This document shows, one piece after another, positions 20,045 through 28,662 of a stretch of 50,766 nucleotides of DNA. The notes beneath the pieces were generated by a model, which ran no database searches, had not been told where the DNA came from, and saw only the letters and a list, made by a program, of their open reading frames with translations. The position numbers and the translations under genes are program-made. Position 1 is the stretch's first letter. Each line of letters opens with the position of its first letter. The DNA is from Chthoniobacterales bacterium. GTDB taxonomy: Bacteria > Verrucomicrobiota > Verrucomicrobiia > Chthoniobacterales > UBA10450. The DNA lies in assembly GCA_013815325.1 (NCBI GenBank), contig JACDGM010000016.1, positions 1 through 50,766 on the forward strand, given 5' to 3'.

Positions 20045-20975
20045 GCGCTTCCTATGCCCTCCGGCTTGGCTGCTGAGCAAACAAGACCAGACTCTGCATC
20101 GAATCGAGTAACTGAGTCGAACCACCGAACGTGAAGGTCGTGGCCGCCACCCTTTGCCTGCATGCATGATTGAATGATAGTCGGCATTCAGTAGTTCATA
20201 AAGGAATTCGGCAACGATTCGACTGCCAATCGTACCCAACTTTTGTATCGTAATATGCCGGCCTTCAGGTTCGGGCTCATAAATTCCTTCGACCGTTGAC
20301 TCGCGCAGCCGGTAATACCAAAGAGGCGTCCGGTCCCGAAAGCCACTAGCCCGAAACCGCTCGTCTTCTGGCCGCGTAGCGATGGAATCTGACGGCACCC
20401 GCGGGTGACCGAACCGGTCCGCCAATTCCTGCCCGCTAGGCAGCCGGACTCGCGAGCCCCGGATTAATGTAAGCTCCGGCAGCGGACGACCAGTCGTCCG
20501 AGTGGATCCTTCCTGCGGGGACGCAGAGCCAGCAGACTGGCGACGCAAGGTCCGGATTGTGCGGGAAGGCAGATCATAAAGCGCTTGGACGATAAACGTA
20601 TCTATGTTCTCACGGCGATACTGTAGTATCGCTTTCCGTAAAAAATCTTTGCCACATAATTACGAAATTAGCTGGCAGGCAACGACTAATTCCCCCCGAT
20701 TTAGTCATGGTAATAATCTTCGCCGAGTCCACGATTCTGACATGCGGGTTCAGGAAATAATTGTCGCGAATCATGCTGTGGCCGAACCGGAAAGCCGCAA
20801 GGGTGAATTCGACCGGCAGGGCATGGGCGCAGCAGCCGGCGTGTACAGGCGTGGAAATAGGTAGAGACAGTATTTCTCAATGTCTCTTAAGGTCGCGAGT
20901 TGAACGACGTGAGGGAGAAAATCCCGCCGCGGTAACACGCCCGATGCGAGAGGTGATGAGCGCTTAATAAAGACA
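20045..20975 (-). pseudogene. Animal-type heme peroxidase family remnant
   Basis: Read leftward in shifting frames, the sequence gives DFLPHVVQLATLRDIEKY, then VEFTLAAFRFGHSMIRDNYF (the AAFRFGHSM motif of peroxidase-family proteins), LIRGSRVRLPSGQELADRFG, TPLWYYRLRE and LGTIGSRIVAEFLYELLNAD. It ends with TFTFGGSTQLLDSM before a stop near 20045. All of these are C-terminal landmarks of the bacterial animal-heme-peroxidase-like family. The N-terminal half is missing and at least three frame changes are needed, so the gene is dead as sequenced. Confidence 0.55.
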
Positions 20976-20982
20976 GAGCGGG

Positions 20983-21249
20983 TCAGGCTCGGCTGGAAGG
21001 GTCGTCCGGCTCTTCGCGAACGGTGGCAGTGCGCGAGATGCGCTCTCGCGTGTAGGGATCGATGTAAGGCAGACCTTGCCGGCGCCGCCACTCGATCGTA
21101 GCTCGCGCGTGATCGCACATCTCTTCAAGCGCCTCCAGTTTGTTCCGCAAGGGTAACTGGCTCCAAACCCGAAGCTGCTCCCGCTCCGCTCCTTCGAACG
21201 TGCAACTCTCCCAATCGATTTGCGGTTCGCCCGAATCTTCTACGCTCAC
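20983..21249 (-). CDS. Small helical protein paired with nucleotidyltransferase
   Basis: The 88-residue product is charged and mostly helical (REQLRVWSQLPLRNKLEALE followed by EMCDHARATIEWRRRQGLPY). It overlaps the upstream nucleotidyltransferase by 4 nt, so the two are co-translated. No catalytic motif is evident. Together with the nucleotidyltransferase it resembles a two-gene toxin-antitoxin-like unit, by layout only. Confidence 0.6.
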   Translation of the reverse strand: MSVEDSGEPQIDWESCTFEGAEREQLRVWSQLPLRNKLEALEEMCDHARATIEWRRRQGLPYIDPYTRERISRTATVREEPDDPSSRA

Positions 21250-21746
21250 TCGGCCGTAAGCTCCGCGATCTGCCGCAGCTTTTCAATATCGATGCGATCC
21301 TGCGGTCGATCCGCTTCCTGCTTCATCGCGATCAAAGCCCGGATTGAAGCGAAGCGGACCGGGATTTGATCTTCCTGGAGCAAGCTCTGCTCGTATTCCA
21401 AGGCGAAATCGAAAGGCTCGTAGACGAAAATGTCGAGCGGTGTTTCGCGATGTTGGTCGCTCCACATTTTGAGCACCCGCATGCCCTTTTCCCGCTGCCA
21501 GCTTTCCCGAGTCTGTGGATCGGCGAAATCTTCCGCCGCGATGGGATTGCTGGGCCGGTAGCCGATTTGCTCGAGGGCGGCAAAAGCCGAGACGATGTCG
21601 CGCTGCGAAAGCCGAATCACCAAGTCCACATCGTTCGTGAAGCGCAGGTATCCATGCGCATTCACCGCCATGCCTCCCACCACGATAAAACGCACGCCTC
21701 CCTGATTAAGGGCTCGGACGATGGTTTCGAAGCTGGCGAGCTTCAC
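21246..21746 (-). CDS. Nucleotidyltransferase-fold protein (DUF6036/AbiEii-like), module 2
   Basis: From the GTG at 21746 (AGGGA upstream) the 166-residue protein reads VKLASFETIVRALNQGGVRF, then VVGGMAVNAHGYLRFTNDVD and LVIRL. The GG...DxD pattern is that of minimal nucleotidyltransferases. A region EPFDFALEYEQ and a C-terminal KQEADRPQDRIDIEKLRQIA, common in this family, follow. An upstream ATG at 21839 would overlap the preceding gene and is less likely. The probable role is nucleotide transfer to RNA or protein, perhaps in a toxin-antitoxin or defence context (inference). Confidence 0.75.
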   Translation of the reverse strand: MKLASFETIVRALNQGGVRFIVVGGMAVNAHGYLRFTNDVDLVIRLSQRDIVSAFAALEQIGYRPSNPIAAEDFADPQTRESWQREKGMRVLKMWSDQHRETPLDIFVYEPFDFALEYEQSLLQEDQIPVRFASIRALIAMKQEADRPQDRIDIEKLRQIAELTAE

Positions 21747-21814
21747 GCGGAAATCCCTTTGCTCGTTAGGGTGATCGAATTTGTGAAGGTCATGACACGT
21801 GTTGTTTAAAAGAC

Positions 21815-22285
21815 TTATTTTGCGCGGCGCATCCACCACTCGCGAAAGGAACGCAGTCTTGGAAGCGATTCGCGATCTTTTTGCCGGTTGGTCGCGGCTT
21901 TGCTCGCAATGATGTCGTCGAGATGGCAGACCGGAAAGCCTTCCACCTCCACACGGCGACGCCAGGCATCGTCGAAGCGCTCGATCCCATCCGGAGCAAA
22001 GACAAGGTCGAGATCGAACGGCCCGTTCTTGAGTTGGATGAAGTCTTTCCCGCGCTCGATTTCAGCGGCCTGTCCCTCAGTGAGTGCGAACCCTAGTTCG
22101 CGCAATGCGGTGGCAAGAGCGCGGCAATTCTCCGGGCTGCGATCGAGGTATAGATCGGCGTCCTGCGTCGTGTCGGGAAAGCCAAGCAAGATCGCGCCTG
22201 ACTTTCCCAGGAAGAGATAGCGAACAGCGTGTTCGGAGAATTTCTCCTGAATCTCCTGCGCCTGCCGATACTCAAACGCGACCAT
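21815..22285 (-). CDS. Nucleotidyltransferase-fold protein (DUF6036-like), module 1
   Basis: From the ATG at 22285 the 156-residue protein has LFLGKSGAILLGFPDTTQDA followed by DLYLD (GKSG...DxD), then KNGPFDLDLVFAPDG and a C-terminal DIIASKAATNRQKDRESLPR, the standard tail of this nucleotidyltransferase group. It overlaps the small upstream gene by 14 nt. It is a diverged relative of the module-2 enzyme about 70 nt further left. Confidence 0.78.
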   Translation of the reverse strand: MVAFEYRQAQEIQEKFSEHAVRYLFLGKSGAILLGFPDTTQDADLYLDRSPENCRALATALRELGFALTEGQAAEIERGKDFIQLKNGPFDLDLVFAPDGIERFDDAWRRRVEVEGFPVCHLDDIIASKAATNRQKDRESLPRLRSFREWWMRRAK

Positions 22286-22502
22286 AGCCGAGCCATTCCG
22301 GCAAGTTCTGTTCGCACCAGCTCCTGTATTCGGCGGTCGAATCCCATGAGCGGTAGGGAGCGTCATCCAGCACCGGCTTGTAAGTGTGAATGAAGGCGTA
22401 GCGCATGCGCAAAGCGAGCGGCCGCCGGGCCGCTGCCTCGAACTCGTCGCGCCACTCCGCCGGGATTTCGCTTTCCTGTAATGGGCCCGCAGCCGGTCGC
22501 AT
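22272..22502 (-). CDS. Small partner protein of module-1 nucleotidyltransferase
   Basis: The 76-residue product from ATG 22502 contains MRYAFIHTYKPVLDDAPYRS and WCEQNLPEWLGYGRV. This type of small protein is often encoded directly before DUF6036 nucleotidyltransferases. A longer ORF start at 22577 adds residues without any recognisable feature. The 14-nt overlap with the next gene suggests a coupled pair; its function is unknown. Confidence 0.65.
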   Translation of the reverse strand: MRPAAGPLQESEIPAEWRDEFEAAARRPLALRMRYAFIHTYKPVLDDAPYRSWDSTAEYRSWCEQNLPEWLGYGRV

Positions 22503-22565
22503 GAGCGAGCATCCCGGCGAAGTCTCGACTGTGCAAGAGCGCCCTAAGAAGCGGGTCAGAGACGC

Positions 22566-22598
22566 CGCGCTACACACGGGCCGGAGACCCGCGCTACG
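22566..22598. repeat. Short GTAGCGCGGGTCTC palindromic repeat
   Basis: The bases GCGCTACACACGGGCCGG followed by AGACCCGCGCTAC match, in inverse orientation, the GTAGCGCGGGTCTC unit of the element at 23595-23705. It lies between the nucleotidyltransferase partner gene and the DUF2383-like gene, touching the latter's stop codon. Confidence 0.5.
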
Positions 22599-23049
22599 TT
22601 TGCGCGGCTGCGTCGCGGAGACTGCGAATCTTGTCGTGCGCGCTCTTCACTTCGGCCGCCTGCCGAGTGACGATGTCGTTGATTGGCGCCGGCAGGTCCT
22701 TTTCCATCGCATCTTTGTAGGCCTTGACGGCTACGTCCTCGCCCCGCTCGGCTTCCGCGAGGATGGCGTGGCGATCGCGGTTCGTGACCGCGCTCTTTAC
22801 GTTGATCCAGGCGCGATGCATCGACCCCGTGACGCTGCTCGAATCCTCCGGGTCCGGCTCGCCCAGGTTCACGACTTCGCTTTGCAGCTCGCCCGCGAAT
22901 TTCGAACGCTGCAGCGAGAGCATGTCAAATGTTGACTTCAATTGCGGATCATCCACGCCGCTGGCGGATTGTTTAAACCCTTCCTGCCCGTCCTTCAGCG
23001 TTTCGATCAGATTGTTCAGTGTGGAGATAATTTCGCTTTTTTGACTCAT
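22594..23049 (-). CDS. PA2169/DUF2383-family four-helix-bundle protein
   Basis: The 151-residue product from ATG 23049 (MSQKSEIISTLNNLIETLKD) is all-helical with SKFAGELQSEVVNLGE, SVTGSMHRAWINVKSAV and AILAEAERGEDVAVKAYKDA. This matches the ferritin-like PA2169 family, often stress-induced and of unknown mechanism. A start five codons earlier is possible. It is divergent from the DUF5069 gene, with 96 bp between. Confidence 0.8.
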   Translation of the reverse strand: MSQKSEIISTLNNLIETLKDGQEGFKQSASGVDDPQLKSTFDMLSLQRSKFAGELQSEVVNLGEPDPEDSSSVTGSMHRAWINVKSAVTNRDRHAILAEAERGEDVAVKAYKDAMEKDLPAPINDIVTRQAAEVKSAHDKIRSLRDAAAQT

Positions 23050-23145
23050 ACAATTGAATCGCAAAAGGTCGTTCGTTCGCGTCCCCGGGGTGGCCAGAAA
23101 TTTCGGCTCAGTTGCCGGATTTCATTCGCCGCCGTAAGGTCTGCG

Positions 23146-23598
23146 ATGAACCAATCAGTTACAGGAAAAGATCTGACGAAAGAAGCGCCGCGCAGCCCGA
23201 AGTCCGTGGTGGGCGGTTACGTTATTCTGGGACGGACGCTCGATAAATGCCGCGCGCTGCTCGAGGGCGACATTGGCGAATATCATTTCGATTGCCCGCT
23301 CGATAACATGCTCTTCGGCTGGAAGGGGATCAAAGGAGACGACTTCAAGGCGGAAGTCGCGAAGGGAACCGATGACCAGGGAATGGCCAAGTGGGTCGAT
23401 TCCCATGGCGGACAGAAGTCCGAGCAGGAAAAGCAGGCCTGGCGCGAGGAGATGTTGGCGGCGAATCCGCATCAAGACCCGGAGAAACGGGAATGGTATG
23501 AGGAGCAGCTGAAACCACTCGGGATGGATCCGGCGACGACGCCGCTCTTCGATTGGCTGGATAAGGATGACAAGGTGAGCTACGAGAAGGCCGCGTAG
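23146..23598 (+). CDS. DUF5069 domain protein
   Basis: The 150-residue protein begins at ATG 23146. Its hallmark segments are PRSPKSVVGGYVILGRTLDK, GEYHFDCPLDNMLFGWKGI and a C-terminal LFDWLDKDDKVSYEKAA. DUF5069 proteins are widespread in Verrucomicrobia and Planctomycetes and have no known function. No membrane segment or signal peptide is present. Confidence 0.85.
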   Translation: MNQSVTGKDLTKEAPRSPKSVVGGYVILGRTLDKCRALLEGDIGEYHFDCPLDNMLFGWKGIKGDDFKAEVAKGTDDQGMAKWVDSHGGQKSEQEKQAWREEMLAANPHQDPEKREWYEEQLKPLGMDPATTPLFDWLDKDDKVSYEKAA

Positions 23599-23705
23599 CG
23601 CGGGTCTCGCATGTAGCGCGGGTCTCTGGCCCGCGAGGGCGGCTGGGCGCTGATTATCGGCCCGCCCAGCTCATGGCGGCGACGCGGGTGGGACACCCGC
23701 GCTAC
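23595..23705. repeat. Palindromic repeat element (GTAGCGCGGGT...ACCCGCGCTAC)
   Basis: Two direct GTAGCGCGGGTCTC units (23595 and 23613) face an inverted CGGGTGGGACACCCGCGCTAC-like end at about 23685-23705, with a GC-rich stem between (GGGCGGCTGGGC/GCCCGCCCAGC). It overlaps the DUF5069 stop codon. An apparent upstream start of the next gene (23673) lies inside the repeat and should not be used. Confidence 0.6.
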
Positions 23706-23801
23706 AGCGCTGGTACTGACGCATCGATCGGAGCCGCGAATGCACTGAACCACCGCGAGCAGGCGCTCGCCTTCGTCATTGCTTCGATTAGAACTGACTG
23801 G

Positions 23802-25286
23802 ATGCGGGTGAGGCTATCCATCGGACACGCCAGCCGCGCCGCCGCGGGCTGGCTGCTGGTCTCGGCGCTGTTTTACGCGCCGTGGGATGATGGCGGGACG
23901 AGCGCCTCCGCGATTCGGCATTTGGATTGGATTCTGGGAGCCATGCTCGTGTTGTGGGCGGTGAGCGCGCTCATACGCCAAGTCGGCCGACCGACCGGCT
24001 CACCCCAAACGCGCGCGCGACTTGAAACCGAAGAGTGCGAGCAAGTCGCGTTTGGCGATTCTCGGACGCGAGAGTTTGGCTCATGGCCTTTACTTGCCCT
24101 TGGCCTGCCCTTGCTTTTGCTGGGTTGGGGGATGGCGCTGAATGCGCATGCTGTTTTCGATGCCGATTACTCTATTTTCCTGCCGTTGACTTCGCCGGCG
24201 CCGAATGCGCCGGGGGCGGTGGATTACTTCTTAAGTGTGGCGTCGATGTGGCGGGTGGCGACGCTTCTCGGATGCATTTGGGTGACGGCCGATCTCGCAC
24301 AGGATGAAAAGTGGCTGCTTAAGATCTGGTGGGCGATAGGGCTGGCCGGAGGATCGATAGCTCTGCTCGGTCTCGTGCAAAAGGCGACCGGAGCTGAGCT
24401 GCCTTTCTGGCAACCGCTCGAGATAGGTGAGCCGCCGGTATCCACCTTCTTCGCCTCCTATTATTATCACGGTAACGCTGGGGCTTATCTCAACCTAGTC
24501 CTTCCCGCCGTCCTGGGACTTGCTTTTCGCTATGTCACCCGGCCAGCCAATCCGGGCGCGCGGGCTCTCTGGCTTACCTTGTCGGTAATCATGATCGTGG
24601 CCGTGGCTTCGGACACTTCGCGGATGGGACAGTTTCTCGCGGCGCTCATGGTGCTGATTCTTCTCGGCCTCTCCGCGGGCAAGGTTTTTCGCAGGGTTCG
24701 GCATCTCGAGGTAAAGACTGCGTTGATTGCTCTTCTGGTCGGCGGAGTGGCTCTCTGGGCGATCGTGCAGACCAGTCACCTCGACCGATCGTTAGGGCGC
24801 TGGGATCGGTTCCAATCAACCTGGACGCACGACGCGAGATGGCTGGTCGACCAGGTGGCGATTCACGCCCTGCCAGAAGCTGGCGCGACCGGGTTTGGGC
24901 CGGGCACGTTCAGCGTTGTCTTTCCTTCCTTTCTACGTGAGGCGGAGCAGCGCGCTCAAGGCAGTTGGCTCTTTTTGCACAATGATTATTTACAGACGCT
25001 ACTGGAATGGGGCTGGATCGGCGGCGCCCTTTGGGCTGGAATTTTCTTTGGCGGGATGATCGCGGCCCTGCGCAGTCTAACGAACAAAGGCAGCGTCTCG
25101 CGCTGGTATCCGCGGCAACGCCTGCTGCTTCCGTTGGTCCTCGTCGCTCTCGCTGGGGTAGCGATCCACGCGGCGGTTGATTTTCCGCTGCAAATCTCGT
25201 CGCTCCAACTCTACGTCGCGACCTATCTCGGGATCTGCTGGGGCAGTAGGGGATGGGGAAAAGCAAGAATGCAGGATGAGGGATGA
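23802..25286 (+). CDS. O-antigen ligase / Wzy-type polymerase family membrane protein
   Basis: From ATG 23802 the protein has 494 residues and about 10-12 membrane segments (AAAGWLLVSALFYAP, WPLLALGLPLLLLGW, IALLGLVQKATG, and others). A large periplasmic loop carries GATGFGPGTFSVVFPSF and LHNDYLQTLLEWGW, the Wzy_C/WaaL signature. It would polymerise or ligate exopolysaccharide or O-antigen units at the inner membrane. It converges on the wzc-like gene, with 83 bp between the stops. Confidence 0.85.
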   Translation: MRVRLSIGHASRAAAGWLLVSALFYAPWDDGGTSASAIRHLDWILGAMLVLWAVSALIRQVGRPTGSPQTRARLETEECEQVAFGDSRTREFGSWPLLALGLPLLLLGWGMALNAHAVFDADYSIFLPLTSPAPNAPGAVDYFLSVASMWRVATLLGCIWVTADLAQDEKWLLKIWWAIGLAGGSIALLGLVQKATGAELPFWQPLEIGEPPVSTFFASYYYHGNAGAYLNLVLPAVLGLAFRYVTRPANPGARALWLTLSVIMIVAVASDTSRMGQFLAALMVLILLGLSAGKVFRRVRHLEVKTALIALLVGGVALWAIVQTSHLDRSLGRWDRFQSTWTHDARWLVDQVAIHALPEAGATGFGPGTFSVVFPSFLREAEQRAQGSWLFLHNDYLQTLLEWGWIGGALWAGIFFGGMIAALRSLTNKGSVSRWYPRQRLLLPLVLVALAGVAIHAAVDFPLQISSLQLYVATYLGICWGSRGWGKARMQDEG

Positions 25287-25369
25287 AGGACGAATGAATA
25301 CTTTCACTTACACCCTGTCCTGGCTCTTAAAGTGTGCTATGCCAATAACCAATAACTGTTAACACACCG

Positions 25370-27820
25370 TCAGCTTTTCAGTGTTTCATAGCTTCCTTCT
25401 CCGGCGCCGTAACCTGGGGAGGCATAGTAATAGTAATGACCGGCCCCGCGGCGGCGGGGGAGGCGGTTAAGGACAACTCCGGCAGGCCGCGCTCCGGCGA
25501 CGGCGAGGAGACTCAACGCCCGATGGATTGCGTTGCGTGGAGATTTAGCGGCCCGGACGACGAGACTGACGGTCTGGATGTGAGGCATCATGAGAAGGGT
25601 GTCGCTCACTGCCAGAATCGGAGCGCTGTCGATCACCACCCGGTCAAAGATTCGGGCGGCTTCTGCGACCACTTTGCCGAAGGAAGTGCCGCTCAAGAGT
25701 TCCGCCGGGTTAGGCGCACGCCGGCCGCCGGCGAGAATGGAAAGCTCTCCGCCGGTGGCGGTGGTGAAGGTTTCGTTGCCTCCCTTGGTGGGCCGGCTGA
25801 CGTCGACGTCCCGGGCTAAGACCCGGCGAACGGCGGCGCTTAGCTCTGCTTCACCGACGAGGCAATCGATCAAACCTGGCGGATTATCTTTGTCGGGCCT
25901 CGCCTTTCGATTGGTGGCGGTGTCGAAGAAGATTTTGTGCAGACTAGGGCGCCGCAGGTCGCCATCGATCAGGAGGACGCGATGACCCTGCTGGGCGAGC
26001 GCAAGCGCGTAGTTCGCGCTCGTGAAGCTCTTACCCTCGTTTGGCAAAGCGCTCGTAAAGAGGAAGACTTTGCGCTCCACTTCCGGGCCGAGAAGGGAGA
26101 GGGCGGCGCGCAAGTTGCGAAAGGATTCGGCGACCGGTCCTTCGGGCGCTTCCGCGACGAGTCTGTAAGTCGTTCCGGAACCGGCCGTCGTGCTACCTTT
26201 TGCGTTTTTCGCTTCGAGACTGACTCTTTCTGGAACAGCAGCCAGGACTGGCAGACCTAGAAGTGTTTCGGCCTGATCAACGGTCTTGATGGAGCGATCG
26301 AGAACATCAACGCCATAGATACAGCCGAGGCCGGCGGCAATGCCTCCGAGTAAGCCCAGGACTATGGCTTTGACGGGCTGCGGACTGGCGGGCGCGTAGG
26401 GCAGAGTGGCGTGTTCCGCGATGCTAACGGCGTTGGTCTTGACGTCTTTAGTCAGGTTGGTCTCCTTGATTTGCCGGAGCACGCTCTCGTAGAGAGCGCG
26501 ATCGGTTTCGGCCTGGCGCGCCAGTTCCTGGTAGCCAATGGCGGCTTTGTTCAGGGCGAAAGCAGCCTTCTCCTGGTCGGCTGCCGCTGAGCCGAGACTT
26601 TTCTCTGCCGCGCGTGCCTGCTGGAGCACATTACGCAGGACGGCGGGCTGACTAAGAACGGCGCGGCTCAAGGCGGCCTGAGCTTCCGTGAGAGCGGCGC
26701 GGGCCGCCATCATTTTTGGGTGCCTGGATTTATAGCGTTGCTCCAGGCTGGCCACAGCGGACTCCAACTGGGCGACATCCTTGCGGCGATCGACGACGAC
26801 CGGAGCGTTGGCGATGCTCGGGATGGCTAGGAGCGCATCAACACTCTCCGCGATCTGGTCAATCTGTTGTAACTCGCTTTCGAGGCGAACGCGATCGGTC
26901 TTGGCGGAGGTTACTTTACTCGTTAGGTCTTGCAGTTTGTCTTCGACCAGGCCGCCGCGACCGCCGCCCGCGCTCGAGCCGGGTGCTCCTCCGGTAGCTG
27001 TTGCGCCACCACCAAGCTGCAGCGCATCCGGCGTCTTTGCTTTGTATTCGGCAACGGCGGCTTCGCTTCGCTGCAAGTTACCCTTCAAGCGCTCTTCTTC
27101 TTCCATGAGATAGCGCAAGCTTTCCTGGCTGAAATCAGAGCGGCGCTCGATCGACATGCGGATGTATTCGCGGCCGACAGCTTCCGCGATGCGCTGGGCC
27201 ACGGCGGGATCACGATTCGTCACGTAGAGATCGATGAGGCGGGTGCCGCGGCGAATGACTGGCTTTACCATGCTGGAAAGAGCACCGCCGAGGCCGTCTT
27301 CGAGCGGGTTAAAAGCGCGGTCTCGTGCCGGAATATCCGCAAGCGTTCCAGCGGCTGCCGGTTTGGGAGTTGAAGGCTGTGCGGCATCGCCGGTCACGCT
27401 GTCACCGAGAAACGCGCGACCGCCATCGTCAGCAAAACCTTCCGAGCGCACGACCCGAGCCATCAAATTCCTATTAGTCAGATTCTGTTCGATCGTGCGG
27501 AGTGCTTCCTGGCTGGCAAGAAACATGGAGCGCATGCGCGAAGAAGTTTCTTCGCCACTGATCATGGTTGGTTCCTGGAAATCGACTTCGAGCACGGCAT
27601 GACTCTGATACAATTTCGGGGTGCGCGCGAGATAACCCAGTGCCAGAAAAAGCCCGGCGACAACACAGAGAGCCACCACCCAAAGTCGTTCAAGGGTGGA
27701 ATGCCAGAAATGGCGAAAGTCGAATCCGCGCTTCGTTTCGCCGGGCGGCTCATAGGGAACCGGCAGGGATGGCGGAGCCGCCGGTTGGGGAACGGAAGTG
27801 GAAATGGGAGGATTGGTCAT
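25370..27820 (-). CDS. Wzc-type polysaccharide co-polymerase / tyrosine autokinase
   Basis: The 816-residue protein has a Wzz-type N-terminal chain-length domain between two membrane segments (VVALCVVAGLFLALGYLA near 50, PVKAIVLGLLGGIAAGLGCI near 480) with a coiled-coil middle. The BY-kinase domain has Walker A TSALPNEGKSF at about residue 595, Walker A' HRVLLIDGDLRRPSLH and Walker B VVIDSAPILAVSD. The tail is tyrosine-rich (YYYYASPGYGAGEGSY), the usual autophosphorylation cluster. It would control exopolysaccharide polymerisation and export together with the Wza-type protein encoded 71 nt upstream. Confidence 0.93.
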   Translation of the reverse strand: MTNPPISTSVPQPAAPPSLPVPYEPPGETKRGFDFRHFWHSTLERLWVVALCVVAGLFLALGYLARTPKLYQSHAVLEVDFQEPTMISGEETSSRMRSMFLASQEALRTIEQNLTNRNLMARVVRSEGFADDGGRAFLGDSVTGDAAQPSTPKPAAAGTLADIPARDRAFNPLEDGLGGALSSMVKPVIRRGTRLIDLYVTNRDPAVAQRIAEAVGREYIRMSIERRSDFSQESLRYLMEEEERLKGNLQRSEAAVAEYKAKTPDALQLGGGATATGGAPGSSAGGGRGGLVEDKLQDLTSKVTSAKTDRVRLESELQQIDQIAESVDALLAIPSIANAPVVVDRRKDVAQLESAVASLEQRYKSRHPKMMAARAALTEAQAALSRAVLSQPAVLRNVLQQARAAEKSLGSAAADQEKAAFALNKAAIGYQELARQAETDRALYESVLRQIKETNLTKDVKTNAVSIAEHATLPYAPASPQPVKAIVLGLLGGIAAGLGCIYGVDVLDRSIKTVDQAETLLGLPVLAAVPERVSLEAKNAKGSTTAGSGTTYRLVAEAPEGPVAESFRNLRAALSLLGPEVERKVFLFTSALPNEGKSFTSANYALALAQQGHRVLLIDGDLRRPSLHKIFFDTATNRKARPDKDNPPGLIDCLVGEAELSAAVRRVLARDVDVSRPTKGGNETFTTATGGELSILAGGRRAPNPAELLSGTSFGKVVAEAARIFDRVVIDSAPILAVSDTLLMMPHIQTVSLVVRAAKSPRNAIHRALSLLAVAGARPAGVVLNRLPRRRGAGHYYYYASPGYGAGEGSYETLKS

Positions 27821-27891
27821 ATGCTCAAAGCTAGGTCTTAAGAGTCACTGAAGCCAAGCAAGTTCGCTGCCTGCTGCGCTACGGCGGCTCG

Positions 27892-28662
27892 TTAGAAGAT
27901 GCTCTCACCCACCGTCACGGTGTCGCCCGGGACGACGAGGAAGCTGCCGCCTTCTCCTTTGGCCAATTTCTTCGCGTTGACTTTCATGATTTGATTGTCG
28001 CCGCTGTCGCGATGACGGCGCACGCTGATGCGCTCGGGCGCGGCGATGCGAGTATAACCGCCCGCCGTGGCGACGGCTTCAAGGAGATCGATGCCGCCGG
28101 GATTGCCCTCAGGCATTTCATAGCTACCGGGCCGATTTACCTGACCCAGGATGGTGAAACGGCGTTTGGCGTAACCGAGTAGCGAGACACTGATTTTCGG
28201 ATTCACGAGATAGTCGCGGCCATAGAGTTCGGTTAGGCGCGCGGCAGCCTGGGTGAGATTAAGTCCGCCGAGATGGACTGAGCCGAGTAATGGGACACCG
28301 AGGTTGCCTTCGGAATTCAGCCGCCCGTTGGTGCGCAGATCGTCCTCGCCGAAAACCTCGACCGCGACTTGATCGTTCGCGCTCAAGACATAACCACGGG
28401 GCGCGCTGATCCCTTCGGGGGCAGGGGTGGCGGCATTCTGCGCCGGTGCGGAAACGGGCGCGGCAGAAGGAACAGAAACCGCGGGCGGGCGGGGCGCATT
28501 GAAGATGTTCGACTGGCCCGAAGCGAACAGCGCGCCGCCCAGCAGGCAAAGCGGCAGGAGGAAAGCGCAAACCACGGGCCAGGCATTGTGGCGGCGGTCG
28601 GTGATCCCCAAAACTCCAGGATTAGAACGTGAAGGAGGTGCGAAAGCCGATCTGGTTATCAT
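27892..28662 (-). CDS. Wza-type polysaccharide export protein (SLBB)
   Basis: From ATG 28662 the protein has 256 residues. It starts with a signal-type segment (WPVVCAFLLPLCLLGGALFA), a Pro/Ala-rich stretch and a Poly_export domain (GYVLSANDQVAVEVFGEDDL then LNSEGNLGVPLLGSVHLGGL). SLBB-like domains follow (FTILGQVNRPGSYEMPEG). It forms the outer-membrane export channel for the capsule or exopolysaccharide. The start overlaps the upstream barrel gene by 41 nt. A longer frame exists but translates the neighbour's coding sequence. Confidence 0.88.
   Translation of the reverse strand: MITRSAFAPPSRSNPGVLGITDRRHNAWPVVCAFLLPLCLLGGALFASGQSNIFNAPRPPAVSVPSAAPVSAPAQNAATPAPEGISAPRGYVLSANDQVAVEVFGEDDLRTNGRLNSEGNLGVPLLGSVHLGGLNLTQAAARLTELYGRDYLVNPKISVSLLGYAKRRFTILGQVNRPGSYEMPEGNPGGIDLLEAVATAGGYTRIAAPERISVRRHRDSGDNQIMKVNAKKLAKGEGGSFLVVPGDTVTVGESIF

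Noticed and set aside
19937-20134. 65-codon ORF overlapping the heme peroxidase remnant
   Set aside because: It lies antisense to recognisable peroxidase sequence and shows no features of its own.
23673-23801. Upstream start of the O-antigen ligase gene
   Set aside because: The first codons lie in a palindromic repeat and lack similarity; the ATG at 23802 precedes the first membrane segment.
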